The notes: generated by a model not told the origin, from the sequence alone. DNA of 58,804 bases from Actinomadura physcomitrii (GCF_008923205.2 NZ_WBMS02000016.1:4221-63024); one strand, 5' to 3'. Shown: positions 25,888-34,738, counted from the first letter of the stretch. A program made the numbers and translations.

Positions 25888-26754
25888 ATGACCCCCGGTG
25901 ACGACGGGCCGGTGCTGTCGGGATGGCTCCTCGGCAATGCGCTCGCCAATGCCCGTAAGGCGTCCGGTGAGTCGGTGGCGTCCATCTCGCGCGAACTCGG
26001 CGTGCATCCGCAGACCGTGCGGCGATGGGAGAACGCCGAGGTCACGCCCAGTGTCCTGGTCCTGCGCGGGCTCTGCGCGCAGTACGGGGTCCCGCCCGAC
26101 AAACAAGACGAGCTGGAAGAATTGCGGGAACGGGCGAGCCGGCCGGGCTGGTGGAACGGCAGCGGCGACTGGCCCGACGCCACCGCCGAACTGCTCGGCA
26201 TGGAGATGGCGGCCGTCCGGATTCGTGCTTGGGATCTGACCGCGATTCCGGGGCTGCTGCAGACGCCCGCCTATGCCCGGCACGTCATCAAGGCCGTGGA
26301 CCCCAGCATCCCGCCGCCCCGCGTCGACTCCGGCGTCGAGTTGCGGATGGGACGGCAGAACGAGGTGTTCGGCGGCGCGGTCCGCGAGGCCGTCTTCATG
26401 ATCGACGAGGCCGCCCTCGCCCGGATGCCCGGCGGCCCCGCGCTGCGCCGTGCGCAGATCGCGCGGCTGCTGGTCCCGCCGCCCGCCGTGACCGTCCAGG
26501 TCATGCCGTTCAGCGCCGGCCCGCACCCGGCGCTCGGCTCCTTCATGGCGTTCGACTTCGATTCGGAGGTCATCAGCGCGGGCGTCTTCGTCGAGGGATC
26601 GGTGACCGGGCGCAGCCGGGTCGAGATCGGCAAGGCCGTCGCGCGCTACGAGCAGGTCTGGGCCTGGCTCCAGGCGAAGGCACTGACCGCGAAACAGACG
26701 ACGGAACACCTCGAGAAGATGATGGAAAGGATAGATCCGAATGAGGAACCGTGA
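25888..26754 (+). CDS. XRE-family regulator with DUF5753 domain
   Basis: 288 residues. Helix-turn-helix at ~15-70 (LANARKASGESVASISRELG; HPQTVRRWENAEVTPS). It is followed by a DUF5753-type C-terminal domain (GMEMAAVRIRAWDLTAIPGLL; VFMIDEAALARM; PAVTVQVMPFSAGPHPALGS). This is the partner class of DUF397 proteins, often developmental or antibiotic regulators in Streptomyces (WhiJ-like). It overlaps the DUF397 gene by 14 nt, which supports function as a pair in which the small protein modulates DNA binding. Confidence 0.93.
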   Translation: MTPGDDGPVLSGWLLGNALANARKASGESVASISRELGVHPQTVRRWENAEVTPSVLVLRGLCAQYGVPPDKQDELEELRERASRPGWWNGSGDWPDATAELLGMEMAAVRIRAWDLTAIPGLLQTPAYARHVIKAVDPSIPPPRVDSGVELRMGRQNEVFGGAVREAVFMIDEAALARMPGGPALRRAQIARLLVPPPAVTVQVMPFSAGPHPALGSFMAFDFDSEVISAGVFVEGSVTGRSRVEIGKAVARYEQVWAWLQAKALTAKQTTEHLEKMMERIDPNEEP

Positions 26755-26950
26755 TCTCATTGACCCCGGCAGCTGGCGCAAGTCGTCGCGCTCGAACGCC
26801 GCGCAGGACGCCTGCGTGGAAGTCGGCGCCGGCGACCGGGTCATCGCGGTCCGCGACACCAAGGACCGCGACGGCGGAACGCTGGTGTTCGCCGGCGAGA
26901 GCTGGCGCTCCTTCGCCGCGAAAGTGAAGGCGGGCCAATTCGACCTGTGA
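26741..26950 (+). CDS. DUF397-domain small protein
   Basis: 69 residues. Hallmarks: WRKSSRSNAAQDACVEVG, VIAVRDTKDRDGGTLVF, WRSFAAKVKAGQF. It lies immediately downstream of and overlapping the XRE-DUF5753 gene, the classic arrangement. Known members act with the XRE partner as a toxin-antitoxin-like or developmental switch. Followed by a hairpin terminator. Confidence 0.95.
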   Translation: MRNRDLIDPGSWRKSSRSNAAQDACVEVGAGDRVIAVRDTKDRDGGTLVFAGESWRSFAAKVKAGQFDL

Positions 26951-26966
26951 GTTCCCGAAGGGAAGC

Positions 26967-26999
26967 GAAGGGCACCCGAGGACCCGCCGGGCGCCCTTC
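26967..26999 (+). terminator. Hairpin terminator after DUF397 gene
   Basis: GAAGGGCACCCG (26967-26978) pairs with CGGGCGCCCTTC (26988-26999) with one A-C mismatch; loop 9 nt. No strong T-tract. Confidence 0.65.
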
Positions 27000-27035
27000 T
27001 CCCGTCCCTCGACCTTCTCTCCCCCAGGATGTGCG

Positions 27036-27872
27036 ATGGCCATTCATCCCGACTCCGAAGGCGCACTGCGACGCGGCGACGGAGCCCCCTCACCGGGACG
27101 GATCTACGACTTTCTCCTGAACGGCCGGCATCACACACCGGCGGATGAGACGGCCGCCCGCAAGCTCCTGGAGAAGATCCCGCAACTGCATTACATGACG
27201 CAGGCGAACCGCATATTCCTGCAGCGCGCGGCGGGCGCCATGGCACGGGCCGGCATCGACCAGTACATCGACCTCGGCTCCGGGATCCCGACCGCCTGGA
27301 ACACCCATGAGGTCGTCCAGGTCGTCCACCCGGACGCGAAGGTCGTCTACGTCGACAACGACCCCGTCGTCCTGGACATGTCGCGGGACATCCTCCGCCG
27401 CCGCGGAGAGACCGGCGTCGTCTACATCGACGCCGACATCGCCGACCCCGGGGCCGTCCTCGACGACCCCGAAGTGAAGCGGCTCATCGACTTCTCCCGG
27501 CCCGTCGGCTACATGCACGTCGCCATCTGGCACTTCGTGGGCGGCCCCGAGCAGGACGCCGTGGCGCTGCTGCGCGAGTACCTCGACCGCGCCGTCTCCG
27601 GCAGCTACCTCGCGCTGTCCCACATCACGGCCGACGGCCAGCGCGCCGACCAGGTCGAGCGCATCAAGGAGATCTACAACGACGCCACCGCCAAGGTGCA
27701 CTTCCGGACGTTCGGGGAGGTCGGCCGCTTCTTCGACGGCTGGGAGTACCTCTCGCCCCACGAGGGCGCCGAGCCCGGCCTGTCCTACGCCGAGCTCTGG
27801 GGCAGCAAGAACCCCGCCGAGGTCGACCCGTCCTACTCCTGGGTGCCCGCCGGCGTCGCGCGCAAGCCCTGA
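27036..27872 (+). CDS. SAM-dependent methyltransferase, DUF574 type (paralogue 2 of 3)
   Basis: 278 residues. SAM-site YIDLGSGIPTAWNTHEVVQ, acidic VYVDNDPVVLDMSRDIL, ADIADPGAVL. The N-terminal motif that in the paralogues reads YDYFLGGKDNY or YNYWLGGKDNF is changed to YDFLLNGRHHT, the most diverged of the three copies. AGGA seven nt before ATG fixes the start. Soluble; substrate unknown. It lies between the XRE/DUF397 pair and a TetR gene with its own spacing, so probably monocistronic. Confidence 0.88.
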   Translation: MAIHPDSEGALRRGDGAPSPGRIYDFLLNGRHHTPADETAARKLLEKIPQLHYMTQANRIFLQRAAGAMARAGIDQYIDLGSGIPTAWNTHEVVQVVHPDAKVVYVDNDPVVLDMSRDILRRRGETGVVYIDADIADPGAVLDDPEVKRLIDFSRPVGYMHVAIWHFVGGPEQDAVALLREYLDRAVSGSYLALSHITADGQRADQVERIKEIYNDATAKVHFRTFGEVGRFFDGWEYLSPHEGAEPGLSYAELWGSKNPAEVDPSYSWVPAGVARKP

Positions 27873-27930
27873 CCCGACGTTCCCGCCGGTATCCGAGCAC
27901 GTCAGGGCCGGGTTGACTTAAGGTGAACGC

Positions 27931-28611
27931 GTGTCGGAGTCATCGCCGCGCCGGCTGCCCAGGGGGCGCTCGGCGCTTTCACCCGAGGAAGTGGAACGCA
28001 TCCAGCGGTCGCGGCTGTGCGCCGCGATGGCGGAGGTGATGGCCGAGAAGGGGTACGTCGCCACCTCGGTCGCGGACGTGCTGCAGCGGTCCGGGGTGTC
28101 GCGGCAGAGCTTCTACCAGGTGTTCGACAGCAAGCTCGACTGCTTCATGGCCGCCTTCGACGTCGCGCGGGACCTGCTCGTCCAGCACCTGCTGGAGATG
28201 ATCGGCGCCGGTGCGGACGGCCGTCCCGCGGCGATGGGGACGGGCGACGCGATGGACCGTTTCGAGCAGGGCTTCACCGCCTACCTCGAGGCGCTCGCCA
28301 TCGAGCTGCCCTACACCCGGCTGTTCCTGATCGAGGTGTACGCGGCCGGGCCGGAGGCGATCCGGCGGCGCGCCGACCTGCAGAACATGATCACCGATAC
28401 GCTGGCCGACATGCTCGGCGCGCGCGACGACGCGGGCCGCTTCACCTGCCGGATGATCGTCGCGGCGACCAGCACGCTGGTGACGAACGCGGTCGCCGAC
28501 AACGACCTGGACGCGCTGCGCGCGATCGGCCCGCCGCTCGTCCGCAACGTCCGCACGCTCTGGGCGGCCGGTGCGTTCGGGCGCCGGCCCGTCTCGGACG
28601 CCGGCGCCTGA
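27931..28611 (+). CDS. TetR-family regulator
   Basis: 226 residues, GTG start with AAGGTG upstream. N-terminal HTH: AMAEVMAEKGYVATSVADV, then LQRSGVSRQSFYQVFDSKLDCF. Helical ligand-binding C-terminal domain. The N-terminal extension of ~25 residues is Pro/Arg-rich. No divergent target gene adjoins; the next gene downstream is convergent. Its operator cannot be assigned. The TetR-type palindromes at 21089 and 43055 lack local regulators, but nothing links them to this gene. Confidence 0.92.
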   Translation: MSESSPRRLPRGRSALSPEEVERIQRSRLCAAMAEVMAEKGYVATSVADVLQRSGVSRQSFYQVFDSKLDCFMAAFDVARDLLVQHLLEMIGAGADGRPAAMGTGDAMDRFEQGFTAYLEALAIELPYTRLFLIEVYAAGPEAIRRRADLQNMITDTLADMLGARDDAGRFTCRMIVAATSTLVTNAVADNDLDALRAIGPPLVRNVRTLWAAGAFGRRPVSDAGA

Positions 28612-28643
28612 CCGGGCCGCGCCCCGCGACGACGGCGGACCGG

Positions 28644-29630
28644 TCAGGACGGCGCCGCGTAGCGGGCGGCGATCGCTTCGGCACGGTCGCGCAGGCGGTC
28701 GCGCAACCACTGCGGAGCCAGCGCCTCCGCGCCCGCGCCGAGCTGCCACAGCGCCCATACGGCGTGCCTGCGGTCCTGGAAGGCGACCTCCAGCCGCAGC
28801 CGCCCGTCCGCGCCGGCGTCCACGTCGGCGTCCTCGGCGCGGACGGCCAGCGCGGTGCCCACCAGCTCCTCCCGCCGCGCCGGATCCACCAGGACCAGCA
28901 CGGTGACCTGGTCGCCGCCCGTCCGGAACCGCGTGCTGCGCTCCCGCCAGGCCCGGTCCAGGTCGACGCGGTCGGGCCGCCGCGCGGGTTCGGCGAGTTC
29001 CTCGGCGGCCAGCACGCGGGACAGCCGGTAGGTGCGGTCCGCGCCGGACCGCGTGGCCAGCAGGTAGCCCTGGTCGCGCACGGTGACCAGGCCGATCGGG
29101 TCCACCGTGCGCCACTTCGGGTCCTGGCCCACGGCCGCGTAGCGGATGCGGAGCCGGTGCCCGGCGAACACCGCGCGCCGGATCTCGGCCACGACCGCCT
29201 CGGGCACCTCCTCGGCGACCGCCCGGCGGGACAGGAGATCGGTCTCCGGATCGATGAGCAGCCGCTCGACCGCGCCGGCCGCGGTGTCCCGATGGCCTTC
29301 GGGCAGCGCGTCGACCACCTTGAGCATGGCCGAGGCGAGCGCCGAGCCGAGACCGAACGCCTGCGCGCCGCGCCGCGACCCGGCGACCAGCAGCGCGAGG
29401 GCCTCGTCGTGGTTCAGCCCGGTCAGCTCCGTCCGGAAACCGGGCAGCAGCGCGAAACCGCCGTGCCGGCCGCGCTCGGCGTAGACCGGGACGCCCGCCG
29501 CCGACAGCGCCTCGATGTCCCGCAGCACCGTCCGGGTGGACACCTCCAGCTCGCGCGCCAGCGTCGCCGCGGACATCCGGCCGTGCCGGCGCAGCAGCAG
29601 CACCAGCGAGACCAGCCGGTCGGCGCGCAC
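28644..29630 (-). CDS. HTH/WYL-domain transcriptional regulator
   Basis: About 328 residues from the GTG at 29630. DeoR-like HTH (ADRLVSLVLLLRRHGRMSAATLARELEVS; TRTVLRDIEALSAAGVPV). Then the WYL core: IRYAAVGQDPKWRTVDPIGLVTVRDQGYLLA with the R-x-V/D-P-x-G pattern, and a WCX-like C-terminus. An upstream extension to 29756 would cross the palindrome and is unlikely. WYL regulators bind ligands or nucleic acid and usually control a neighbour; here that is the divergent RidA gene. Confidence 0.9.
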   Translation of the reverse strand: MRADRLVSLVLLLRRHGRMSAATLARELEVSTRTVLRDIEALSAAGVPVYAERGRHGGFALLPGFRTELTGLNHDEALALLVAGSRRGAQAFGLGSALASAMLKVVDALPEGHRDTAAGAVERLLIDPETDLLSRRAVAEEVPEAVVAEIRRAVFAGHRLRIRYAAVGQDPKWRTVDPIGLVTVRDQGYLLATRSGADRTYRLSRVLAAEELAEPARRPDRVDLDRAWRERSTRFRTGGDQVTVLVLVDPARREELVGTALAVRAEDADVDAGADGRLRLEVAFQDRRHAVWALWQLGAGAEALAPQWLRDRLRDRAEAIAARYAAPS

Positions 29631-29648
29631 CTTGCGAACGTATCGAAT

Positions 29649-29669
29649 ACACGACAAAAGGTGTCGTGT
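29649..29669. promoter_or_regulatory. Operator between WYL regulator and RidA gene
   Basis: ACACGACA-N5-TGTCGTGT, perfect 8-bp arms, 19 nt before the regulator start. Probable binding site of the WYL protein controlling both divergent genes. Confidence 0.6.
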
Positions 29670-29736
29670 TTTGTTGCCAGGCTCATCACCACGGCGCCGA
29701 GCCGATCGGCGCACGGACCGAAGGAGCCGAAGAGCC

Positions 29737-30132
29737 ATGGAACGTACCGCGATCAACCCGTGGGCGTGGTCGGGGGAGCTGGGCTACGACCAGGGGACGC
29801 TCGTCTCCGGCCACACCCGCACCCTGTACTGCGCCGGGCAGACCGCGATGAGCGGCGACGGCGAGCCCCTCCACCCCGGTGACATGGCCGCGCAGCTCGC
29901 GCTGAGCCTCGACAACGTGGAGGCCGTGCTCGGCGAGGCCGGCATGTCCCTCGCGGACGTCGTCCGGCTCAACGTCTACACCGTCGACGTCGACCTGGTG
30001 TTCCAGCACTACGGCGTGCTCGCGGCGCGCTTGGGCGCCGCCGGGGCGACACCGTCCACCACCATGCTCGGGGTGACGAGGCTGGCCCTTCCCGACCTGA
30101 TGGTCGAACTCGAGGCGACCGCGACCGCGTGA
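29737..30132 (+). CDS. RidA family protein (YjgF/YER057c/UK114)
   Basis: 131 residues, normal for the family. YCAGQTAMSGDGEPLHPGDMAAQ, then ALSLDNVEAVLGEAGMSLADVVRLNVYTVD, and LPDLMVELEATA. RidA proteins hydrolyse reactive enamines/imines formed by PLP enzymes. The catalytic Arg usually present in the family's R-V-x-x motif is not obvious here (LGVTRLALPD has an R), so a variant subfamily is likely. ATG with AAGGAG upstream. Divergent from the WYL regulator over a clear palindrome, and followed by a strong terminator. Confidence 0.88.
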   Translation: MERTAINPWAWSGELGYDQGTLVSGHTRTLYCAGQTAMSGDGEPLHPGDMAAQLALSLDNVEAVLGEAGMSLADVVRLNVYTVDVDLVFQHYGVLAARLGAAGATPSTTMLGVTRLALPDLMVELEATATA

Positions 30133-30154
30133 CCGCCCGAGAACCACCCTGGGG

Positions 30155-30186
30155 TGGCGTGCCGGCCCAGGAGGGCCGACACGCCA
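30155..30186 (+). terminator. Strong hairpin terminator after RidA gene
   Basis: Arms 30155-30168 and 30173-30186: TGGCGTGCCGGCCC against GGGCCGACACGCCA with one mismatch, 4-nt loop. Confidence 0.75.
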
Positions 30187-30479
30187 CGCCGGCTATCGGG
30201 GACATGGTGGGAGGTTTACGACAATAACGGCAAAAGGTATATGGGGTAATTTAGTGGCCATAAGGGTTATGTAACCGGAATGGATTGATCGGCGACGGTG
30301 CGTGTGCCACTCTTTCCCGGTGCCCCTCCCCGGCAGGGGACCGTCGGCCGGCGTCCCGAGCGCCCGCGGCCCGCTGCCGTGTCGCACGGTGCCGAGGCTT
30401 AGGTGAAGAAGGCTGCTTTGAGGAAACGCCGGATGACCTGCGACGCGCACCCGCCGGCAGCGGACGCCGGAGCGCGCCG
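30187..30479. promoter_or_regulatory. Upstream region of the conservon
   Basis: About 290 nt with no gene. 30210-30285 is distinctly AT-rich for this genome (GGTATATGGGGTAATTTAG and nearby) and probably holds the conservon promoter. I cannot assign hexamers securely. No riboswitch fold recognised. GGAG at 30469-30472 serves the GTG at 30480. Confidence 0.4.
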
Positions 30480-31835
30480 GTGAAGTGGCCGTGGCGCACC
30501 CGGCGGGCCGTCCCCCCGCAGCGGCCCGTTCCGCAGCCGCAGGCCTTCCCGCAGGCGCAGCCGCAGAGCGCTCCGCAGGCGCAGGGGGTTCCGCAGCCGC
30601 ACCCGCAGATGCGGCCGCCCGCGCAAGTGCCCGCGCAGCCGCAGATGGGGATGCCGGTGGCCGCGCAGCCCCAGGTGCAGACGCGGGCTCCGGCACGCAT
30701 CACCACCGATCCGGACGTGTGGCCGGACCTGTGTGAACGTTTCTGTCTGCAATTCCTCGTCCTGGCGGAGAAGATGCGTCCCGCGATGGACCTGCTGGAA
30801 GAGCAGGAGGAGGACCCGGACCGGCTCGAGGCCCTGTATGAGATCGACCACGGCGTGACGCGCATGCGGCGCGCCGCGCGCGACCTGCGCGTCCTCGCCG
30901 GCCGGGACGCCGAGGAGGCGTCCGGGGCCGACACCTCGCTGCTCGACGTGGTGCGGATGGCGGAGTCGTCCATCGAGCAGTACCAGCACGTGTCGATCCT
31001 GCGCGTGGTGGAGCTCGCGGTGCCCGCGTACGCGGCGGAGGACCTCGCGTCCCTGGTCGCGGCGCTGCTGGACAACGCGACCCGGTACTCGCCGTCGCGG
31101 GTGACGGTGAGCGCGCACCTGCTCGCCGACGGCGCCGTGATGCTGCGCATCGAGGACTCCGGCATCGGCATGTCGCCCTCGCAGCTGGACGGCCTGAACA
31201 AGGCGCTCGCCGGGCCGGTGCCGCCGATGACGGACGAGACGTCCCGGCAGACGGGCTTCCCCGTGGTGCACCGGCTGGCCCGCCGGCACGGCATCGGCGT
31301 GCGGCTCGCCGGGCGGACGGGCGGGACGGTCGCGATGGTGACGATCCCCCCGTCGCTGCTCTGCGAGATCCCCGCGGACGAGCCGCACACCAACGGGACC
31401 GGCGAGATGCCGCCGGGGATGGCGCACCTGGCGATGGCGCGCCGGGTGGAGCGCCCGGGCGGAGCGGCGCCGGAACGCCCGGTGCCGGAATTCGCTGGGC
31501 CGGAGCGCGCGGTGCCCGCGGAGCGTCCGGCGGTGCCCGCCGCGGTGCGGCGCCCGGCCGTCCGGGAGGCGGGCCGCGAGCCCGACCTCGGCGGCCTGCC
31601 GCGCCGGGAGCGGGCGAGCCTGCGCCCCGTCGCGCCGCCCGCACCGGACACGCCGCCGGCGCCGTCGGCGCCGCCGGCCTCGGATGCGGCGGACGCCGGG
31701 AGCGGGTCGTCCTTCGCCGCGGACCTGGACGCCTTCACCGCGGGAGCCAGCCTCCCCGGCCCTGGGACGGCCGGGACCGACGAGCCCTCGAAGGCTCCGG
31801 AAGCCGCGCACGACCTGGAGGAAGGACGGCAGTGA
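30480..31835 (+). CDS. Conservon sensor: histidine-kinase-like ATPase
   Basis: 451 residues, GTG start with GGAG 7 nt upstream. N-terminal ~65 residues are Pro/Gln-rich with no transmembrane segment, unlike most conservon sensors, which carry membrane sensor domains. A helical dimerisation-like part (FCLQFLVLAEKMRPAMDLLEE) is followed by an HATPase domain: N box LLDNATRYSPSRV, G1 EDSGIGM, G2-like GRTGGTVAMV. The tail is Pro/Ala-rich. First gene of a CvnA-B-C-D cassette; it overlaps the roadblock gene by 4 nt. Known conservons tie such sensors to G-protein-like signalling. Confidence 0.9.
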   Translation: MKWPWRTRRAVPPQRPVPQPQAFPQAQPQSAPQAQGVPQPHPQMRPPAQVPAQPQMGMPVAAQPQVQTRAPARITTDPDVWPDLCERFCLQFLVLAEKMRPAMDLLEEQEEDPDRLEALYEIDHGVTRMRRAARDLRVLAGRDAEEASGADTSLLDVVRMAESSIEQYQHVSILRVVELAVPAYAAEDLASLVAALLDNATRYSPSRVTVSAHLLADGAVMLRIEDSGIGMSPSQLDGLNKALAGPVPPMTDETSRQTGFPVVHRLARRHGIGVRLAGRTGGTVAMVTIPPSLLCEIPADEPHTNGTGEMPPGMAHLAMARRVERPGGAAPERPVPEFAGPERAVPAERPAVPAAVRRPAVREAGREPDLGGLPRRERASLRPVAPPAPDTPPAPSAPPASDAADAGSGSSFAADLDAFTAGASLPGPGTAGTDEPSKAPEAAHDLEEGRQ

Positions 31836-32272
31836 GCATCGCCTCCACGGGCCCCAGCGGCCCCCAGGACTTCGGGTGGCTGCTGCGGCAGTTCGCCTCG
31901 TCCACGCCCGGCGTGACGTTCGCGCTGATCGTGTCGTCGGACGGGCTGGCGCTCGTCGAGTCGGGCCCGATGCCGTCGGAGTTCGTCGACCCGATGGCCG
32001 CGCTGACCAGCGGGATGATCAGCCTGGGCAACAACATCGCCAAGCACGTCGGGGCCGGCGGCTGCGACCAGGTGATGCTGAAGTTCGCGTCCGGGCACCT
32101 GCTGTTCATGGGGATCGGGCAGCTCGCCGGGCTGGTGGTGCTGGTCGGCGAGGGCGCGAACCTCGGCGCGGTCGCGCACGAGATGGCGAAGTTCGTGCAC
32201 GGCGCCGGGCACGTCCTGACCCCGCAGATGCGCGACGACCTGCGCCGCATGACCGAACAGGCGATGCCGTGA
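31832..32272 (+). CDS. Roadblock/LC7-domain protein (conservon B)
   Basis: 146 residues, GTG start overlapping the sensor stop (GTGA). Roadblock fold: FGWLLRQFASSTPGVTFALIVSSDGLALV, MAALTSGMISLGNNIAKHV, VMLKFASGHLLFMGIG. Such proteins act as platforms or GTPase-activating partners for the small GTPase encoded two genes later. A 121-nt gap separates it from the DUF742 gene, wider than usual for conservons. Confidence 0.93.
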   Translation: MSIASTGPSGPQDFGWLLRQFASSTPGVTFALIVSSDGLALVESGPMPSEFVDPMAALTSGMISLGNNIAKHVGAGGCDQVMLKFASGHLLFMGIGQLAGLVVLVGEGANLGAVAHEMAKFVHGAGHVLTPQMRDDLRRMTEQAMP

Positions 32273-32393
32273 CCGGCGCCGCGGGCACCGCGCCCGCCCC
32301 GGCCCGCGCGCTCCGCCGGGCCGGCACGTCCGGCACGCCCTGTCCGGCGCGCACGCCCGGCCCGGCCCGTCCGGGCCTGCGGGGAGGAGGGAC

Positions 32394-32735
32394 ATGACGG
32401 CCAATCCGTGGGTGCGGCCGTACGTGCTGACCGGCGGCCGGACCCGGGGCAGGCGGCACCTGCTCGTGCACACCGTGGTGTCCGGCGCGGGGTACGACGC
32501 GGCGTTCGCCGAGCGGCTGCTGCCCGAGGCCAGGGCGCTGTACGAGCGGGCGCACGCCGCCGCCGAGTCGGTCGCCGAACTGTCCGCGCACTGCGGGGTG
32601 TCGCTCGGGGTCACCCGCGTCCTGCTCGCCGACATGGCCGCGGGCGACCGGGTCGTGATCGCCGCGGAGGGCGCCTCGCCGTACGACCCGCACGTCCTGG
32701 AGAGAGTGATCGATGGTCTACGCCAGCTCGCCTGA
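32394..32735 (+). CDS. DUF742 protein (conservon C)
   Basis: 113 residues. VRPYVLTGGRTRG start, a small winged-helix-like part AELSAHCGVSLGVTRVLLADMAAGDRVVI, end DPHVLERVIDGLRQLA. GGGAGGAGGG precedes the ATG. It overlaps the GTPase gene by 23 nt. Predicted soluble component of the GTPase complex. Confidence 0.93.
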   Translation: MTANPWVRPYVLTGGRTRGRRHLLVHTVVSGAGYDAAFAERLLPEARALYERAHAAAESVAELSAHCGVSLGVTRVLLADMAAGDRVVIAAEGASPYDPHVLERVIDGLRQLA

Positions 32736-33366
32736 CCCGGGGCGGGGACAGGGGCCGGACGCCGCGCGCCGGGCGCCGGGCGCGCGGCCGGCGGCGCCCC
32801 GCACCTCGGTCAAGATCGTCGTCGCGGGCGGGTTCGGGGTCGGCAAGACCACGCTGGTGGAGGCGATCTCGGAGATCCCGGCGGTGAACACCGAGGCGTG
32901 GATGACGCAGGCGGCCCGGACCGTCGACCCGCTCGCCGACGCCGGCGGCAAGACGACCACGACGGTCGCGATGGACTTCGGCCGCGTCACCCTGGCCTCC
33001 GACCTGGTGCTGTACCTGTTCGGCACGCCGGGCCAGCCGCGGTTCTGGCCGATGTGGGACGACCTGTGCCGCGGCGCGAGCGGCGCCCTGGTCCTGGTGG
33101 ACACCCGGCGGCTGGACGTGTCGTTCGCGGCCGTCAACTACTTCGAGAACGACTCCGACGTGCCGTTCATCGTGGCGGTGAACCTGTTCGACGGACGGCA
33201 GACGCACACGCTGGAGCAGGTGGCGCAGGCGCTCCGGCTGGACGCGGGCGTCCCCGTCGTCGCCTGCGACGCGCGGGACCGCGGCTCGGTCGTCGCGACG
33301 CTGACCGCGACGCTCGGCCACACCCTCGACCGGACCGCGGGCCGCGGCACCGTCGCGTCCCGCTGA
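32713..33366 (+). CDS. Small GTPase (conservon D)
   Basis: 217 residues. G1 AGGFGVGKTTLVEAISE, G3-like LFGTPGQPRFWPMWDD, G4-like VAVNLFDG (N-L-F-D in place of NKxD). A Pro/Arg-rich N-terminal leader of ~30 residues precedes it. Conservon GTPases form a MglA-like family acting with the roadblock and DUF742 proteins at the membrane. The start lies inside the end of the DUF742 gene, so translation is coupled. Confidence 0.93.
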   Translation: MVYASSPDPGRGQGPDAARRAPGARPAAPRTSVKIVVAGGFGVGKTTLVEAISEIPAVNTEAWMTQAARTVDPLADAGGKTTTTVAMDFGRVTLASDLVLYLFGTPGQPRFWPMWDDLCRGASGALVLVDTRRLDVSFAAVNYFENDSDVPFIVAVNLFDGRQTHTLEQVAQALRLDAGVPVVACDARDRGSVVATLTATLGHTLDRTAGRGTVASR

Positions 33367-33432
33367 CCCCTGCGCGACCGGGCCGGGCCGCCCGTCCCGG
33401 CGTCCATGACCGCCCCGCACAAGGAGGAAGCG

Positions 33433-34662
33433 TTGCGAAGGATCCTGATCGTCGGAGCGGGGCAGGCCGGCCTGCAGCTGGCCCTGTGCCTGCAGTCGGC
33501 GGGCTACGAGGTCACCGTCATGTCGGCGCGGACGCCGGAGGAGATCCGGCACGGCCGGATCATGTCGACGCAGTGCGTGTTCTGGCCGCAGCTGCAGATC
33601 GAGCGCGACCACGGCCTGAACCTGTGGGAGGACCGGGCGCCCAAGATCGTCGCGCAGCGGGTGACGGTGGCGGGGCCGCCCGGCAACCGCGCGTTCCAGA
33701 CCCTCGGCCGCTGGGACCACTACGCCCAGTCGGTGGACCAGCGGGTCAAGATGTCGGGCTGGCTGGAGCTGTTCGAGGAGCGCGGCGGCAACGTCGTCTA
33801 CCACAGCGTGATGACGTCCGACCTGGAAGGGCTCGCCGCCCTGTACGACCTGACGCTGATCGCGGCGGGCAAGGGCGAGCTGGTGGACCTGTTCGACCGG
33901 GACGCGAGCCGGTCCCCGTATGACCGTCCGCAGCGCAAGCTGTCGTGCATCTACCTGCACGGCATGACGCCGTGGCCGGACCACCCGGAGCCGCACGTCC
34001 GGATCACCGCGACGCCCGGGATCGGCGAGCTGTTCTTCATGCCGGGCTACACCAACACGGGGCCCTGCGACATCCTGCTGTGGGAGGCCGTCCCCGGCGG
34101 TCCGTTCGACGTGTGGGACGACCGGCCGGACCCCGCCGGTCACCTCGCCCGCACGCTCGACATGATGCGGCAGTACGCGCCGTGGGAGTACGAGCGGACC
34201 GTCGACGCCCAGCCCACCGACGCCCGCTGCACCCTGTACGGCGGGTACGCGCCGGTCGTGCGCCGCCCGGTGGGGCGGCTGTCGGAGTCCGCGCTCGTCC
34301 TCGGGATGGGCGACGTGGTGGTCGCGAACGACCCGGTGACGGGCCAGGGCGCCAACAACGCCGCGCGCTGCGCCGAGATCTACTTCCAGGAGATCCTGCG
34401 CCGCGGCGACCGCCCGTTCGACGCGGAGTGGATGCAGCGGACGTTCGACGCCTACTGGGAGTACGCGAAGCACCCGACGGCGTACACGAACATGATGCTG
34501 GGGCCGCTGCCCGAGCACGTCCAGAAGGTGCTGGCGATCGCGGCGGAGAACGAGGCGGTCGCGTACCGGTTCGCCTACGGGTACGCCAACCCGCCGGACT
34601 TCTCGAACTGGCTGCTCGACCCGGTGAAGACCGAGCAGTACCTGGCCACCGTCACCGGCTGA
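33433..34662 (+). CDS. Styrene-monooxygenase-type FAD oxygenase (StyA-like)
   Basis: About 409 residues. The TTG at 33433 is preferred because AAGGAGG lies five nt upstream; an ATG at 33406 would add nine residues. FAD site ILIVGAGQAGLQLALCLQ, the substrate-domain motif MSTQCVFWPQLQIERDHGLNLWE and FAD-phosphate-region DVVVANDPVTGQGANNAARCAE match two-component styrene/indole monooxygenases. Those need a separate flavin reductase, and none is present here. It sits directly after the conservon, where other conservons carry a P450, so it is probably the effector or output enzyme of the cassette. Confidence 0.88.
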   Translation: MRRILIVGAGQAGLQLALCLQSAGYEVTVMSARTPEEIRHGRIMSTQCVFWPQLQIERDHGLNLWEDRAPKIVAQRVTVAGPPGNRAFQTLGRWDHYAQSVDQRVKMSGWLELFEERGGNVVYHSVMTSDLEGLAALYDLTLIAAGKGELVDLFDRDASRSPYDRPQRKLSCIYLHGMTPWPDHPEPHVRITATPGIGELFFMPGYTNTGPCDILLWEAVPGGPFDVWDDRPDPAGHLARTLDMMRQYAPWEYERTVDAQPTDARCTLYGGYAPVVRRPVGRLSESALVLGMGDVVVANDPVTGQGANNAARCAEIYFQEILRRGDRPFDAEWMQRTFDAYWEYAKHPTAYTNMMLGPLPEHVQKVLAIAAENEAVAYRFAYGYANPPDFSNWLLDPVKTEQYLATVTG

Positions 34663-34738
34663 CCCCGAACCCGAGGCCGTCCGCCCCGCCGGGGGCGGGC
34701 GGCCCTTTCATCGTCGTGCGCTGGATCACCATCCGCCG

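Noticed and set aside
30187..30479. Riboswitch before the conservon
   Set aside because: AT-rich leader but no recognisable conserved riboswitch core; conservon genes are not known riboswitch targets.
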